Positions 30,345 to 39,183 of a stretch of 64,000 nucleotides of DNA are shown piece after piece. Every line of letters begins with the position of its first letter. The first letter of the stretch is position 1. Source of the DNA: Bifidobacterium sp. ESL0800 (GTDB taxonomy: Bacteria; Actinomycetota; Actinomycetes; Actinomycetales; Bifidobacteriaceae); contig NZ_CP113913.1 in the NCBI RefSeq assembly GCF_029395355.1, forward strand, positions 1,860,001 to 1,924,000, written 5' to 3'. Made by a program: the position numbers and the translations under genes. A model generated the notes under the pieces. That model was not told the origin of the DNA. It saw nothing but the letters and a program-made list of their open reading frames with translations, and searched no databases.

Positions 30345-31076
30345 TCACTTGCGTTCCAGCATCCATATGCCCACGCCCTGGCTCAATGTGGAGGCGCCGA
30401 GTTTTCTGATTGCCCGATGCGCGCCGGTGCGTATGGACGACTCGCTGATTCCCATGTCTTCGGCGATTTGTTTGTAACGTTTGCCGCGGGCCAGCAGGTC
30501 CATGATCGTCTTCTCGTGTTGGGTCAGTGAAATCTTGTCGTTGGAAGGTTCCTGGCTGATGCGGGCGTAAGCTTTGTCGGCGCTCGCGAAGTGAATGTTG
30601 TTGAATACCGAATACGTGTCGTCTTGCGAGATGGCGTGCAGCGCCATCTGGAGTTGGGGGATGTCGGATTTGGATACCAGCCCTTGTGCGCCGGCGTCGG
30701 CCAGATCCGCCGCATAGTGTTCAAGCGAATACGAGGTGATGCCCAGCACTTTCACTTTCGGCGTCTTTTTGCGGATGGCGCGGCAGACGTCGGGGCCGGT
30801 CAGGGTCGAGCTCAGTGACATGTCGAGAAGGAGTATGTCGGGCATCGAGACGGGGTCCGTCGCCTTGGCAATGGCGTCGGGGGCGGAGGTCGAGCTCCAT
30901 ACCACTTTGGAGCCGGGCAGGGTACGTGGCAGAAGGCTCGCCAGCGTCATCAAGGCGAAATTGTCATTATCGGTCACGGCGATACGTAGTGGTCGTGTTG
31001 CGCTGTCGACCGGCGCATGTGAGGATGCGCGAACCTTATTCTCATGATCGGGGGTGTTTCCCGTGCTGCTATACAT
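30345..31076 (-). CDS. NarL/LuxR-family response regulator
   Basis: 243 residues from the ATG at 31076, chosen because AAAGGA (31084-31089) lies seven bases upstream; the frame stays open to 31136. The receiver domain is LRIAVTDNDNFALMTLASLL, with phospho-acceptor Asp in PDILLLDMSLSS and the switch residues in VLGITSYS and VSKSD. A C-terminal LuxR-type HTH follows (LTQHEKTIMDLLARGKRYKQ, IAEDMGISESSIRTGAHRAI, RKLGASTLSQGVGIWM). It is a partner of the kinase directly downstream. Target genes are unknown; its place between dnaA and dnaN makes the DnaA/DnaN region a possible target, which is speculation. Confidence 0.92.
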   Translation of the reverse strand: MYSSTGNTPDHENKVRASSHAPVDSATRPLRIAVTDNDNFALMTLASLLPRTLPGSKVVWSSTSAPDAIAKATDPVSMPDILLLDMSLSSTLTGPDVCRAIRKKTPKVKVLGITSYSLEHYAADLADAGAQGLVSKSDIPQLQMALHAISQDDTYSVFNNIHFASADKAYARISQEPSNDKISLTQHEKTIMDLLARGKRYKQIAEDMGISESSIRTGAHRAIRKLGASTLSQGVGIWMLERK

Positions 31077-31304
31077 GGACATTTCCTTTGTGTTCCCTGT
31101 TCTGTTATGAGTCAGCGCGGCAAAATTGCGCCTCAATCATCGAACTATAAAACGTAAAAACAATCAATGCACTCATTAATCCGTTTAAGAGGATTAATCT
31201 TATCCTAGGTAACTATTGTAGTCCGTTTTACGATTTTTTGTCGATGAGTCGGAAATGGGATTGTTCGGGCGAATGCCGTTCGAATGATTGACCTGCCGCC
31301 GTTC

Positions 31305-33251
31305 TCAGCCTTCCGGGTGCTGCTTGAGGCGGACAGTGAGCTCCATCACATAGTTGTAGATTTCCTGCTTTTCCTGCATCTCGTTGGAGATGCGGGTGTA
31401 GGCGTGCATCACGGTGGTGTGGTCGCGCCCGCCGAAGACCTCGCCGATGTCCACCAGGCTCATGCTGGTCATCTCGCGGGCCAGATACATGGCGATCTGA
31501 CGGGCCAGGGCGACGTTCTTGGTGCGCGCGCGGCCCACGAGGTCGTCGAACGTGAGGTGGAAATACTTGGCCACCTGCCCGATGATGTCGGTCGGCTTGA
31601 TCTCGACGTCGGTGGTGAAGAAGTCCTGCAGGGTCTGCTCGGCCAGGGCGCGCGAAACCGGCTGGTTGCTCAGGCTGGCCACGGCGGTGACGCGGGTCAG
31701 CGCCCCTTCGAGCTCGCGGATGTTCTCCGTGAAGCGTTCGGCGATCAGGTCGAGCACGTCGTTGGGGATATTGGAGCGGTTCATGCTCGCCATCATGCGC
31801 AGGATGGCGATGCGGGTCTCGAGGTCCGGCGGCTTGACGTCGACGGTCAGGCCCGACTCGAAGCGCGAGATCAGGCGGGCCTCGAAGCCCTTGAGGTTCT
31901 TCGGCGCGACGTCGGAGGCGATGACGATGCGCTTGCCGGCCTGGTAGAGCGCGTTAAAAGTGTGGAAGAACTGCTCGAGCGTGGCCTCCTTGCCGCCCAG
32001 GAACTGGATGTCGTCGATTAAGAGCACGTCGACCTCGCGGTAGCGGCGGTTGAACGCAGCGATCTGGCCCTGGCTCTGGTTCGGGGTCTGAAGCGCTTCG
32101 ATGAACTCGTTGGTGAACTCCTCGCTGGTGACGTAGCGGACCTTGAGGCCGGCGTCCTTGACCAGCGCGTAGTTGCCGATGGCGTTGAGCAAGTGGGTCT
32201 TGCCCAACCCGGAACCGCCGTAGATACACAGCGGGTTGAAGTCCTTGCCGCTGCCCTCGGCCACCGCCAGCGCCACCGTGCGGGCGAAACGGTTGGAATC
32301 GCCGGGCACGAACGTGTCGAAGGTCGCGTTCTTGTTCAGGTGCGTTTCGGGGTCACGCGTGGTTTTCTGGTCGTCCACCTCAAAGGGCGGAACTGATTGC
32401 GGAACCGGCTGGCTGGCCGGTTGCGTCACGGGTTGCGCTGCCTGCTGGGCCGTCGGAGGCTTGGAACTCGATGGATACGGTGTCGGGAATTGCGATTGTT
32501 GTGCAGCCGGAGCCGCGGCGCCCGTACGATTGGCGGCATTGCCGAAGTTGTCGGGATTACCGGCGTTGCTCAACCCACCGCCGAAATTCGGGTCGTTATG
32601 CATGTTCCGCAATTCGGGTGAAGTCTGCTGCGAAACGAAATCCGGCTCGTCGAACGAGAGCTGGGATGCTTGTGGCGCCTTGGCCTGGGAGCGAAGGGCA
32701 TCGGCGTTGGGCTGATATTGACGGTATGGATCGGCTGGTCCGCTCGGGTTGGTTTGTCTGATTGGTTCGGCCTGTCCCGAACGTACGTTTTCATAACCGT
32801 TTTCGGCAGGAACGTTATCGCCAAAGCCATTTGCGCCTGCCTGATAGGGGTTTAGCGGTTCGTTTCCAAAGTTCTGTGATGCTGGGTAAGCTGCATGCTC
32901 ACTGTTTGCAGCGGTGCCGACACCGTCGTCGCCGCCGGTTTCCTGCCGGGTTTGCTGGCCGTCGGCTGCGCTCGCGGGTTCCGCGATCTTGAAAGCGGGG
33001 AACATCTCATGGCCGGTCGCGAGTTTCAGCGCTCCAAGCAGGGCATGGTTGAGCTCGCCCTGCAGGGCTTGTTGGGTGGCGCTATTGGCGACGCAAAGCA
33101 CGATGGTCGGGCCGAACACGCCTTCAGGCCGGACCCCCTCGAGCCATCCTTTGCTGCGCGGGGTGATCGAAGTGTCCTGACGCAAGACCGCAAGGGCGTC
33201 ATCCCAAATCCGTATGGCCTGGGTTATCGGGTCATTCGACTCATCTGCCAT
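31305..33251 (-). CDS. dnaA: Chromosomal replication initiator DnaA
   Basis: 648 residues, longer than the usual 450-500 because domain II (about 100-305) is a long Gln/Asn/Pro/Ala-rich linker. Domain I (about 1-90) has the DnaA N-terminal pattern ([34 protein letters not shown]). Domain III is the AAA+ core with [16 protein letters not shown] (Walker A, about 343-351) and [14 protein letters not shown] (Walker B). Domain IV ends with the box-binding signature [16 protein letters not shown]. DnaA binds TTATCCACA boxes, of which this window has at least fifteen perfect copies. AGGAAAGAG lies before the ATG. The two-component genes and dnaN follow. Confidence 0.98.
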   Translation of the reverse strand: MADESNDPITQAIRIWDDALAVLRQDTSITPRSKGWLEGVRPEGVFGPTIVLCVANSATQQALQGELNHALLGALKLATGHEMFPAFKIAEPASAADGQQTRQETGGDDGVGTAANSEHAAYPASQNFGNEPLNPYQAGANGFGDNVPAENGYENVRSGQAEPIRQTNPSGPADPYRQYQPNADALRSQAKAPQASQLSFDEPDFVSQQTSPELRNMHNDPNFGGGLSNAGNPDNFGNAANRTGAAAPAAQQSQFPTPYPSSSKPPTAQQAAQPVTQPASQPVPQSVPPFEVDDQKTTRDPETHLNKNATFDTFVPGDSNRFARTVALAVAEGSGKDFNPLCIYGGSGLGKTHLLNAIGNYALVKDAGLKVRYVTSEEFTNEFIEALQTPNQSQGQIAAFNRRYREVDVLLIDDIQFLGGKEATLEQFFHTFNALYQAGKRIVIASDVAPKNLKGFEARLISRFESGLTVDVKPPDLETRIAILRMMASMNRSNIPNDVLDLIAERFTENIRELEGALTRVTAVASLSNQPVSRALAEQTLQDFFTTDVEIKPTDIIGQVAKYFHLTFDDLVGRARTKNVALARQIAMYLAREMTSMSLVDIGEVFGGRDHTTVMHAYTRISNEMQEKQEIYNYVMELTVRLKQHPEG

Positions 33252-33659
33252 GGTGGCTCTTTCCTAGTTTCTTCGTACGTTTCAGGCAACGATGCCTTGT
33301 CCATCGCGCCAGAACCGAATCAATGTAGCACCACACTGCTGACTCCCGCGATGCAATAATCTATATGTACTCCGACCTATAGAAAAGTTATCCACCGTCT
33401 TGCGTGTTGGAAACATTGAATTGTGAATAACATCAATGTAATTTGTGGATAACTTTGAGGTGACAAACGGCGTAACTCCAGCCTTTTATCAGTATTCGCA
33501 GCGATACCGCGAATTGTGAAAAAGTCCAAAAAGTTATCCACATTTTAGCCGGTGAAATACGCTTGGTTTGACTTGAGACTAGGGGTAAGAGTAATTTGGT
33601 AGAGCTTGACTCATGAGGAGCCATGTCTTTGCATGGCTAAAAACAACCGGGAGCATATT
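33252..33659. promoter_or_regulatory. dnaA-rpmH divergent region with DnaA boxes, candidate oriC part
   Basis: About 410 bases at the point where transcription diverges. Perfect DnaA boxes lie at 33444-33452 and 33534-33542, and one-mismatch boxes at 33388-33396 (TTATCCACC) and 33422-33430 (TGTGAATAA). It must hold the divergent dnaA and rpmH promoters. Replication origins of related bacteria often map to this gap or to the dnaA-dnaN gap; here the two are separated by dnaA plus the two-component operon. Confidence 0.75.
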
Positions 33660-33794
33660 ATGAAGAGGACATTCCAACCGAATAACCGTCGTCGCCACAT
33701 GAAGCACGGATTCCGCGCTCGCATGCGTACCCGTGCCGGCCGCGCGGTCCTGAACCGCCGTCGCGCCAAGGGTCGCAAGAACCTGGCTGTCTGA
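33660..33794 (+). CDS. rpmH: 50S ribosomal protein L34
   Basis: 44 residues, strongly basic, starting [20 protein letters not shown] and ending GRKNLAV as usual for L34. The ATG at 33660 is fixed by GGGAG six bases upstream and by the family start; an in-frame TTG further up (33606) is not used. First gene of the rpmH-rnpA-yidD-yidC-khpB run. Confidence 0.97.
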   Translation: MKRTFQPNNRRRHMKHGFRARMRTRAGRAVLNRRRAKGRKNLAV

Positions 33795-33813
33795 TCACAT
33801 CGGCGGCAAGGGC

Positions 33814-34329
33814 ATGGATCGGCTGAAAAGCCATCGTGATTTTGTCCGGGTGCTGAAGCGTCGCAGAAAAGTCACTGAAAAGGATATCGTCGTGCATTTC
33901 TTGGTGTACGACGATTCTTGTTGCAATCACGCCGATGGCCATGAAGCCGCAGCAGCACACGCAGAATCGACTGGCAAGGCTATGGGAGCTATGAAAGGTT
34001 CCGTATCCGCAGACGCGGTCCGGCAGGGTACGCCGGAGCGACGCCTTGGGCTTGCCGTGTCAAAAAACGTCGGTAACGCCGTGACGCGCAATCACGTCAA
34101 ACGGCGTTTTCGAGTGTTGGCCAGAACTTACGAAGGCGCGTTGCCTCGGCATTGCGATATTGTAATGCGTGCCAAGCCGAGTGCCGCGCGTGCCGACTTT
34201 TCCTCTTTGGAGGCCCAGGTCGGGGAGCTGTTCGCCGCCGTAACGCGTAAGACCGCACCAAACGGCAAGGCGCGGCAAGCACGCAACGGCACGAAGCAGA
34301 CCGCCGTTGCTGAAGGTGGTCGATCATGA
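33814..34329 (+). CDS. rnpA: Ribonuclease P protein component
   Basis: 171 residues against about 115-130 usually. It assists the RNase P RNA in maturing tRNA 5' ends. The start ([18 protein letters not shown]) and RNR box ([22 protein letters not shown]) are typical, followed by [20 protein letters not shown]. An insertion of about 35 residues rich in Ala and His (about 32-68) separates the first strand from the RNR region, and the tail is extended by about 25 basic residues. It lies 19 bases after rpmH and overlaps the yidD start by four bases. Confidence 0.95.
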   Translation: MDRLKSHRDFVRVLKRRRKVTEKDIVVHFLVYDDSCCNHADGHEAAAAHAESTGKAMGAMKGSVSADAVRQGTPERRLGLAVSKNVGNAVTRNHVKRRFRVLARTYEGALPRHCDIVMRAKPSAARADFSSLEAQVGELFAAVTRKTAPNGKARQARNGTKQTAVAEGGRS

Positions 34330-34856
34330 CTGCCGCATGCGTAAAGAAAACGGCGTCGATGCAAGTTGCCTTCGGCTCGGGCAAGAAATCGGGTCGATCG
34401 GCAAAGGCCGCAAAGGTTGAAACGACGGGCGATGCAGGTCGGGTCGCCTTGAAAGGCGAGGATTGCAGCGCAACGTCTCCGGAAACGATGCATACGGAAA
34501 TGGTGGCAGGGACGAGGGTGCCGGTTTCCGGTACCTGCAAATCGCGTTCTGTTGTTTCCCGCGCGATGCTTGCGGCCGTGCGTTGGTATCAGGTCCATAT
34601 TTCCGCCGGTAACCCGCCCTGTTGCAAGTACTATCCGTCCTGTTCCAACTATGCGATTCAGGCGGTGACCCGCTACGGCGCCGCACGCGGGGGATTGCTC
34701 GCGTTGCTGCGGCTGTTGCGTTGCCGGCCTTGGAGCAACGGCGGCATCGACGACGTGCCCCAGCAGTATTCGATTTTCTATAGATTTTCCTGGTCCAAAG
34801 CTCACGAAGAGCCGAGACTGACCCCATTGGCCTCAGACGTGAAGGAGACGGCCTAA
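34326..34856 (+). CDS. yidD: Membrane protein insertion efficiency factor YidD, N-terminally extended
   Basis: 176 residues; YidD is normally 70-100. The family core is in the C-terminal half: [40 protein letters not shown] and [17 protein letters not shown]. The first 75 residues are polar and unlike other YidD proteins. The ATG at 34326 overlaps the rnpA stop as ATGA, which favours a coupled start there. An internal start nearer the core (such as the ATG at 34567) remains possible. Its stop overlaps the yidC ATG by one base (TAATG). It acts with YidC in membrane protein insertion. Confidence 0.88.
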   Translation: MTAACVKKTASMQVAFGSGKKSGRSAKAAKVETTGDAGRVALKGEDCSATSPETMHTEMVAGTRVPVSGTCKSRSVVSRAMLAAVRWYQVHISAGNPPCCKYYPSCSNYAIQAVTRYGAARGGLLALLRLLRCRPWSNGGIDDVPQQYSIFYRFSWSKAHEEPRLTPLASDVKETA

Positions 34857-35878
34857 TGCAGTTCACCAATCCCGATTACAACCACTTCCTTCTCGATCAA
34901 GGACTGTTTGGTTGGGTATACAAGATCCTGACGCCCATCGAATGGCTGATGAGCGAGATCATGTATTGGTTCCACAAGCTCATGACCCTCATTGGTCTGC
35001 CGTCGCGAGGGCTCTCCTGGATTCTCGCCATCGTCTTCCTCGTGCTCGTCGTCCACGCCATCATCCTGCCGATGTACGTCAAGCAGATGCGCGGCATGAT
35101 GAAGATGCAGGCCCTGCAGCCCAAGCTGATGCACATCCAGAAGAAGTACAAGGGCAAGAAGGACTCGGCGAGCAAAGAGGCGATGGCCCGCGAGACCCAA
35201 AAGCTGTATTCGGACAGCAAGGTCAACCCGATGGGTTCGTGCCTGCCTATGGTCATCCAGGGCCCCGTCTTCATGTGCATGTTCTATATGCTTTCGGCCA
35301 TTCCTTATATCGCGCACGGTTCCCGGGCCACGCTCGGTGCCTTCGACAAGGCCACCGCTGCGGAATTCGCGGACACCTATCTCTTCGGCTTGAAGATCTC
35401 CAACACGTTCGGCATGGCCGACGTTTCCGGGAAAATCGTCATCGGCATCTTCACCGTCCTTATGTGCCTGGCGATGTGGTACATGCAGTTCAACAACATG
35501 CGCAAGAACCTGCCGCCGGCCGCGATGGAGGGGCAGCAGTACAAGATGCAGCAGGCGATGACCTGGATCTTCCCGCTGATGTACATCTTCTCCGCGATTT
35601 CCATGCCGTTCGCCGTGCTCGTCTACTGGCTGACCAACAACATCTGCAATATGCTGCGTTCGCTCTGGCAGGTCCGTGAGTTCCCGACTCCGGGGTCTCG
35701 CGCCGATGACGAGAAGAAGAAGCGCGACCACATCAACGAGAACAAGCGCCGCGAGAAGACCGGCCAGATCTCGCTCGAGGAAGAGGCCTTGCAGAAGGCC
35801 GAGGAAGCCGCGAAAGAGCGCGAGGAGCACGGTTACCAGCGCGAGCAGCCGAAGCGCAAGCGCAGGAAGAAGAAGTAA
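34856..35878 (+). CDS. yidC: Membrane protein insertase YidC/Oxa1
   Basis: 340 residues. It inserts and folds membrane proteins, alone or with SecYEG. There is no large periplasmic domain, as in other Gram-positive forms. First helix at about 57-77 (SRGLSWILAIVFLVLVVHAI), then the cytoplasmic hairpin KQMRGMMKMQALQPKLMHIQ, then further helices (GSCLPMVIQGPVFMCMFYML; KIVIGIFTVLMCLAMWYMQF; TWIFPLMYIFSAISMPFAVL). The long charged tail ends KRKRRKKK and may contact ribosomes. AAGGAG lies before the ATG, and the start is fused to the yidD stop. Confidence 0.97.
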   Translation: MQFTNPDYNHFLLDQGLFGWVYKILTPIEWLMSEIMYWFHKLMTLIGLPSRGLSWILAIVFLVLVVHAIILPMYVKQMRGMMKMQALQPKLMHIQKKYKGKKDSASKEAMARETQKLYSDSKVNPMGSCLPMVIQGPVFMCMFYMLSAIPYIAHGSRATLGAFDKATAAEFADTYLFGLKISNTFGMADVSGKIVIGIFTVLMCLAMWYMQFNNMRKNLPPAAMEGQQYKMQQAMTWIFPLMYIFSAISMPFAVLVYWLTNNICNMLRSLWQVREFPTPGSRADDEKKKRDHINENKRREKTGQISLEEEALQKAEEAAKEREEHGYQREQPKRKRRKKK

Positions 35879-35976
35879 GGACGGGCTCGGCCTCGTTTGG
35901 TTGTGTATTACATATATCGTTCGGGGTCGGGTATGGATTACACTTAAGGACAATAAGTCGGATAAAGGAGTTGGAT

Positions 35977-36663
35977 ATGTCTCGAGATGAAGAAAAGACG
36001 GTCGAGCAGCTCAATGACGAAGCTGACATCGCTGCTGACTATCTTGAGGGACTGTTGGACATCGCGGATTACGAAGGCGATATCGAGATGGGGGTGCGCA
36101 ACGGGCGCCCGACCGTCCAGATCGTAGCCGATGACGACGAGGACATCAGGAATCTGATCGGGCACAAGGGCGAAGTCGTTGATGCATTACAATTACTGAC
36201 CCGTCTGGCCGTCCAGCAGAAGACCGGGGACAGGTCTCGTCTGATTCTTGATGTCGACGGTTATCTGAAGAAGCGCCGTCAGCACCTGCGTGATCAGGCG
36301 CTTGATGTGATCGACGAAGTTCGCGAGACCGGTGAGCCGGCGAATCTTGACCCGATGAATTCGTTCGAGCGTAAGGTTGTCCATGATCTCGTGCGTGAAG
36401 AGGGCTTGAAGTCTCGTTCGCACGGTGAGGAACCGCATCGTTATGTCACCATCTATTTGAAGCCACGTCCTGTCGACGATGATCTGGATGATGACGAAGA
36501 CGACGATCTTGACGATGAGGATCGTGCGAATGTTTCACGTGAAACAATCGATGATGTAGACGAGCCAGATGAGGACGATCTGGCTTCTGACGATGATCGC
36601 GAGCCTCTTGATGATGAACGCGAAGACGAAGATACGGAAGAAGATAGTGACGAAGAGCGTTAG
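35977..36663 (+). CDS. khpB: RNA-binding protein KhpB/Jag (KH and R3H domains)
   Basis: 228 residues from the ATG at 35977, six bases after AAGGAG; the in-frame TTG just upstream is inside that spacing and was rejected. KH domain at about 40-100 (GVRNGRPTVQIVADDDEDIR, NLIGHKGEVVDALQLLTRLA). R3H domain at about 115-165 (MNSFERKVVHDLVREEGLKS, RSHGEEPHRYVTIYLKP). The tail is very acidic. It follows yidC as in most Gram-positives and is linked in other bacteria to cell-size and division control through RNA binding. A perfect parS site is embedded in its tail at residues 185-190. Confidence 0.93.
   Translation: MSRDEEKTVEQLNDEADIAADYLEGLLDIADYEGDIEMGVRNGRPTVQIVADDDEDIRNLIGHKGEVVDALQLLTRLAVQQKTGDRSRLILDVDGYLKKRRQHLRDQALDVIDEVRETGEPANLDPMNSFERKVVHDLVREEGLKSRSHGEEPHRYVTIYLKPRPVDDDLDDDEDDDLDDEDRANVSRETIDDVDEPDEDDLASDDDREPLDDEREDEDTEEDSDEER
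36531..36546. promoter_or_regulatory. parS site inside khpB
   Basis: Perfect 16-bp ParB-binding palindrome TGTTTCACGTGAAACA, read in khpB as the residues NVSRET. Confidence 0.95.
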
Positions 36664-36700
36664 TTCATTACGGCACTGTTTTGATTGATTTTATCTTTCG

Positions 36701-36736
36701 ATAGCGGGGCACGGTTTGATGGTCGTGCCCCGCTAT
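36701..36736 (+). terminator. Terminator after khpB
   Basis: Perfect 13-bp stem ATAGCGGGGCACG (36701-36713) / complement 36724-36736, 10-base loop, then TTGTTTTTG. It ends the rpmH-khpB run. Confidence 0.9.
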
Positions 36737-36850
36737 TTGTTTTTGCTGCCTACCTGTATGGTGCTTTTCCTGCTTTTCTGTATGCTTGATAGGAACATGT
36801 GTAAAGCCTCTGGTAGATTGGGTAGTTGTTCTTGATAGATAGGGTATGAG

Positions 36851-37537
36851 ATGGACGCTGAGATACACACTGATGAAGAGCTGGAGAAATCTACGCTATT
36901 GCATGATCTGTTTGGAGACGTGTTTCCCAGAATGGAGGCTTTCAAACAGAAACTCGCTAAAGAAGGTGAAGAGCGAGGCATTATCGGGCCTCGCGATGTT
37001 GATATCATCTGGGAACGTCACGTCCTGAATTCGGCCGCCATTGTTCCTTTTATCCAGTCTTCGACGGATGGCGAGCGCTTTAAAACAGTCGCCGATGTCG
37101 GAAGTGGCGGAGGGTTCCCGGGTATCGTCGTTGGTGCTTGCCTGCCGGATCATGACGTAACGCTTATCGAACCGATGGAGCGTAGGGTCGAATGGTTGAA
37201 CGAATGTGTCGATGAGCTTGAACTGGAAAATGTTCAGGTGGTTCGTGCCAGGGCCGAGGAGTACATCAAAGAACTCAAGCATGATAAAAGTCTGCATCCT
37301 TTTGCTGTCGTTACGTGCAGGGCGGTTGCGCCCATGACAAAACTCAGCGCGTGGACGTTGCCTTTGCTCAAGCACAGCGGGCAGCTTATCGCTCTTAAGG
37401 GCCGTTCCGCACCAGCCGAGGTTCGTAAGGCCGCCAAGGAGATTCAGAAGAGCGGTGGTCGTAACCCTCAGGTTCTTGAAGCTCCCATTGCTGACGGTTT
37501 TGAACCGACGCATGTAGTGATCGTCGACAAGAAATAG
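36851..37537 (+). CDS. rsmG: 16S rRNA m7G527 methyltransferase RsmG
   Basis: 228 residues, the usual length. It methylates G527 of 16S rRNA using S-adenosylmethionine. The binding loop is [20 protein letters not shown], followed by [20 protein letters not shown], and the core has the conserved [13 protein letters not shown] and [20 protein letters not shown]. The N-terminal part ([19 protein letters not shown]) matches the family. It precedes parA-parB as in many bacteria (the old gidB-soj-spo0J order). Confidence 0.97.
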   Translation: MDAEIHTDEELEKSTLLHDLFGDVFPRMEAFKQKLAKEGEERGIIGPRDVDIIWERHVLNSAAIVPFIQSSTDGERFKTVADVGSGGGFPGIVVGACLPDHDVTLIEPMERRVEWLNECVDELELENVQVVRARAEEYIKELKHDKSLHPFAVVTCRAVAPMTKLSAWTLPLLKHSGQLIALKGRSAPAEVRKAAKEIQKSGGRNPQVLEAPIADGFEPTHVVIVDKK

Positions 37538-38234
37538 ATTAGTCTGGTATTGATTAAAGGAATGTTTCACGTGAAACATTCCTTTTTCTGTTTGGAGTGC
37601 AAGAGAGCGCGAGTTTGTTTCAGAAGAATTGATATCGCATTGATTCCTTCGTCTAGGGTTGTACTGGAATCAGGAGTGTCTGTGTGAGGATTTCGATGTT
37701 CAATACATGCTGCATCCGGCTTGTTGTTACTTAGAGCAAGATTGTTTCACGTGAAACATTCCTCTTTGCGTTGAGACTTCAAGAAGGCACGAGTGAGTTG
37801 TTGCTTAAGTTCAGATTGTATTGATTCGTTCTTTCTGTTTCGCAACTATGGAATATTGATCGGTGAGTTCCAATTTCATTAATCGAGGCTGTCTTCAATA
37901 AGCTGGTTGTGATCGTCGATTGTTTCACGTGAAACATCGTCAATGAACGGAGTTATCCACATTTTCCTCATCTCCCAAAAGTTATCCACATTTTTGGTTG
38001 TATTTCATATTGCCTGCGGAATTATTGGAATTTCAACGGTTATACGAACAAATTTTCGAACGACAAATATTGTCCACAAAAGTTACGCACACTTATCCAC
38101 AACGGTGTGGATAAGTGTGTAGACATTAGATCTGTCCATACGAATGACGAAACTAGAAGCACTGGAATAAGAACTTGCTGTGCTGATCCCACAGTCTGTG
38201 ATTCACGGCGGATAGTCGTAGGGAGTTGATGGAT
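37538..38234. promoter_or_regulatory. rsmG-parA intergenic region with three parS sites and a DnaA-box group
   Basis: About 700 non-coding bases. Perfect parS sites (TGTTTCACGTGAAACA) lie at 37563-37578, 37744-37759 and 37921-37936, 181 and 177 bases apart. The sequence after the first two is alike (CATTCCT then similar stretches), so the region looks like old tandem units of about 180 bp. Perfect DnaA boxes follow at 37953-37961, 37982-37990, 38093-38101 and 38106-38114, and a one-mismatch box at 38070. The last two perfect boxes form a perfect inverted repeat, ACACTTATCCACA at 38089-38101 facing its complement at 38106-38118. Confidence 0.9.
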
Positions 38235-39182
38235 ATGGAATCTGCCTCGGAAACAATCAGACGTATCTTCGGCAGTAAAGGTAGTTCTCTCGGTTTCGAA
38301 ATGGCCGAGGTGACATCTAGATATGAAGCCTTGAATAAGGTTCGCTTTCCAAAGCCCAAGGAAACCCGTTTCATCGCTGTAGCGAACCAAAAGGGTGGGG
38401 TAGGGAAGACGACCACCACCGTTAATCTGGCAGCCGCTTTGGCCTATGCCAAGCAGCAAGTGCTGCTGATTGATATGGACCCCCAAGGGAATGCTTCCAC
38501 TGCCTTAGGCGTGAAACACAATGCCGGAGAGTCTTCAGTCTATGATGTGCTCGAATCGAGACAGACGATAGATGAGGTCAAAAAGACTTCTCGTGCTTTC
38601 AAAACACTCGACGTGGTTCCTTCGTCAATAGATTTGAGCGGAGCGGAACTGGAAGTTGTGGATTTAAGTAATCGAAACGACTTGCTGAAAGAGGCTTTGG
38701 CGGAATTCGTTGCTACAACGAAGAAAAAATATGATTACGTCATTATTGATTGCCCGCCAAGCCTTGGACTTTTGGTAATCAATGCGATGTGTGCAGTCAA
38801 CGAAGTGTTGATTCCGATACAGGCTGAATACTATGCGCTTGAAGGTCTGGGCCAACTGATCCAGACGATTGGTCTCGTTCAGGAACACTACAATCCCTCG
38901 TTGCTCGTTTCTACGATGTTGGTCACGATGTTCGATAAACGTACACTGCTCAGCAAAGAGGTCTACGATCAGGTCAAAGAGCATTATCCTGACATCGTCT
39001 TGCGGACCACTATTCCCAGGTCAGTGAAGATTTCAGAGGCTCCGAGTTTCGGCCAAACCGTTATCGAGTATGATCCGCGTGGAACGGGGGCAGTCTCGTA
39101 TCGAGAGGCAGCGCTGGAAATAGCAAGGCGATCCCCACAGGTATTAAAGGCATTGGAAGATAGAAAGCAGAGGAGAAACTGA
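38235..39182 (+). CDS. parA: Chromosome partitioning ATPase ParA (Soj)
   Basis: 315 residues from the ATG at 38235, chosen for its nine-base distance from AGGGAG (an ATG at 38229 lies only three bases away). It is a ParA-type ATPase that binds DNA non-specifically and moves ParB-parS complexes. Deviant Walker A is VANQKGGVGKTTTTVNLAAA, the A' motif IDMDPQGNASTAL, and Walker B YVIIDCPPSLGLLVINAM. The C-terminal part is typical (TTIPRSVKISEAPSFGQTVI). About 45 residues precede Walker A. The stop lies one base before the parB ATG region, so the pair is one operon. Confidence 0.97.
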   Translation: MESASETIRRIFGSKGSSLGFEMAEVTSRYEALNKVRFPKPKETRFIAVANQKGGVGKTTTTVNLAAALAYAKQQVLLIDMDPQGNASTALGVKHNAGESSVYDVLESRQTIDEVKKTSRAFKTLDVVPSSIDLSGAELEVVDLSNRNDLLKEALAEFVATTKKKYDYVIIDCPPSLGLLVINAMCAVNEVLIPIQAEYYALEGLGQLIQTIGLVQEHYNPSLLVSTMLVTMFDKRTLLSKEVYDQVKEHYPDIVLRTTIPRSVKISEAPSFGQTVIEYDPRGTGAVSYREAALEIARRSPQVLKALEDRKQRRN

Positions 39183-39183
39183 T

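Noticed and set aside
33606..33659. In-frame TTG extension upstream of rpmH
   Set aside because: L34 always starts MKRT-like, and GGGAG stands correctly before the internal ATG.
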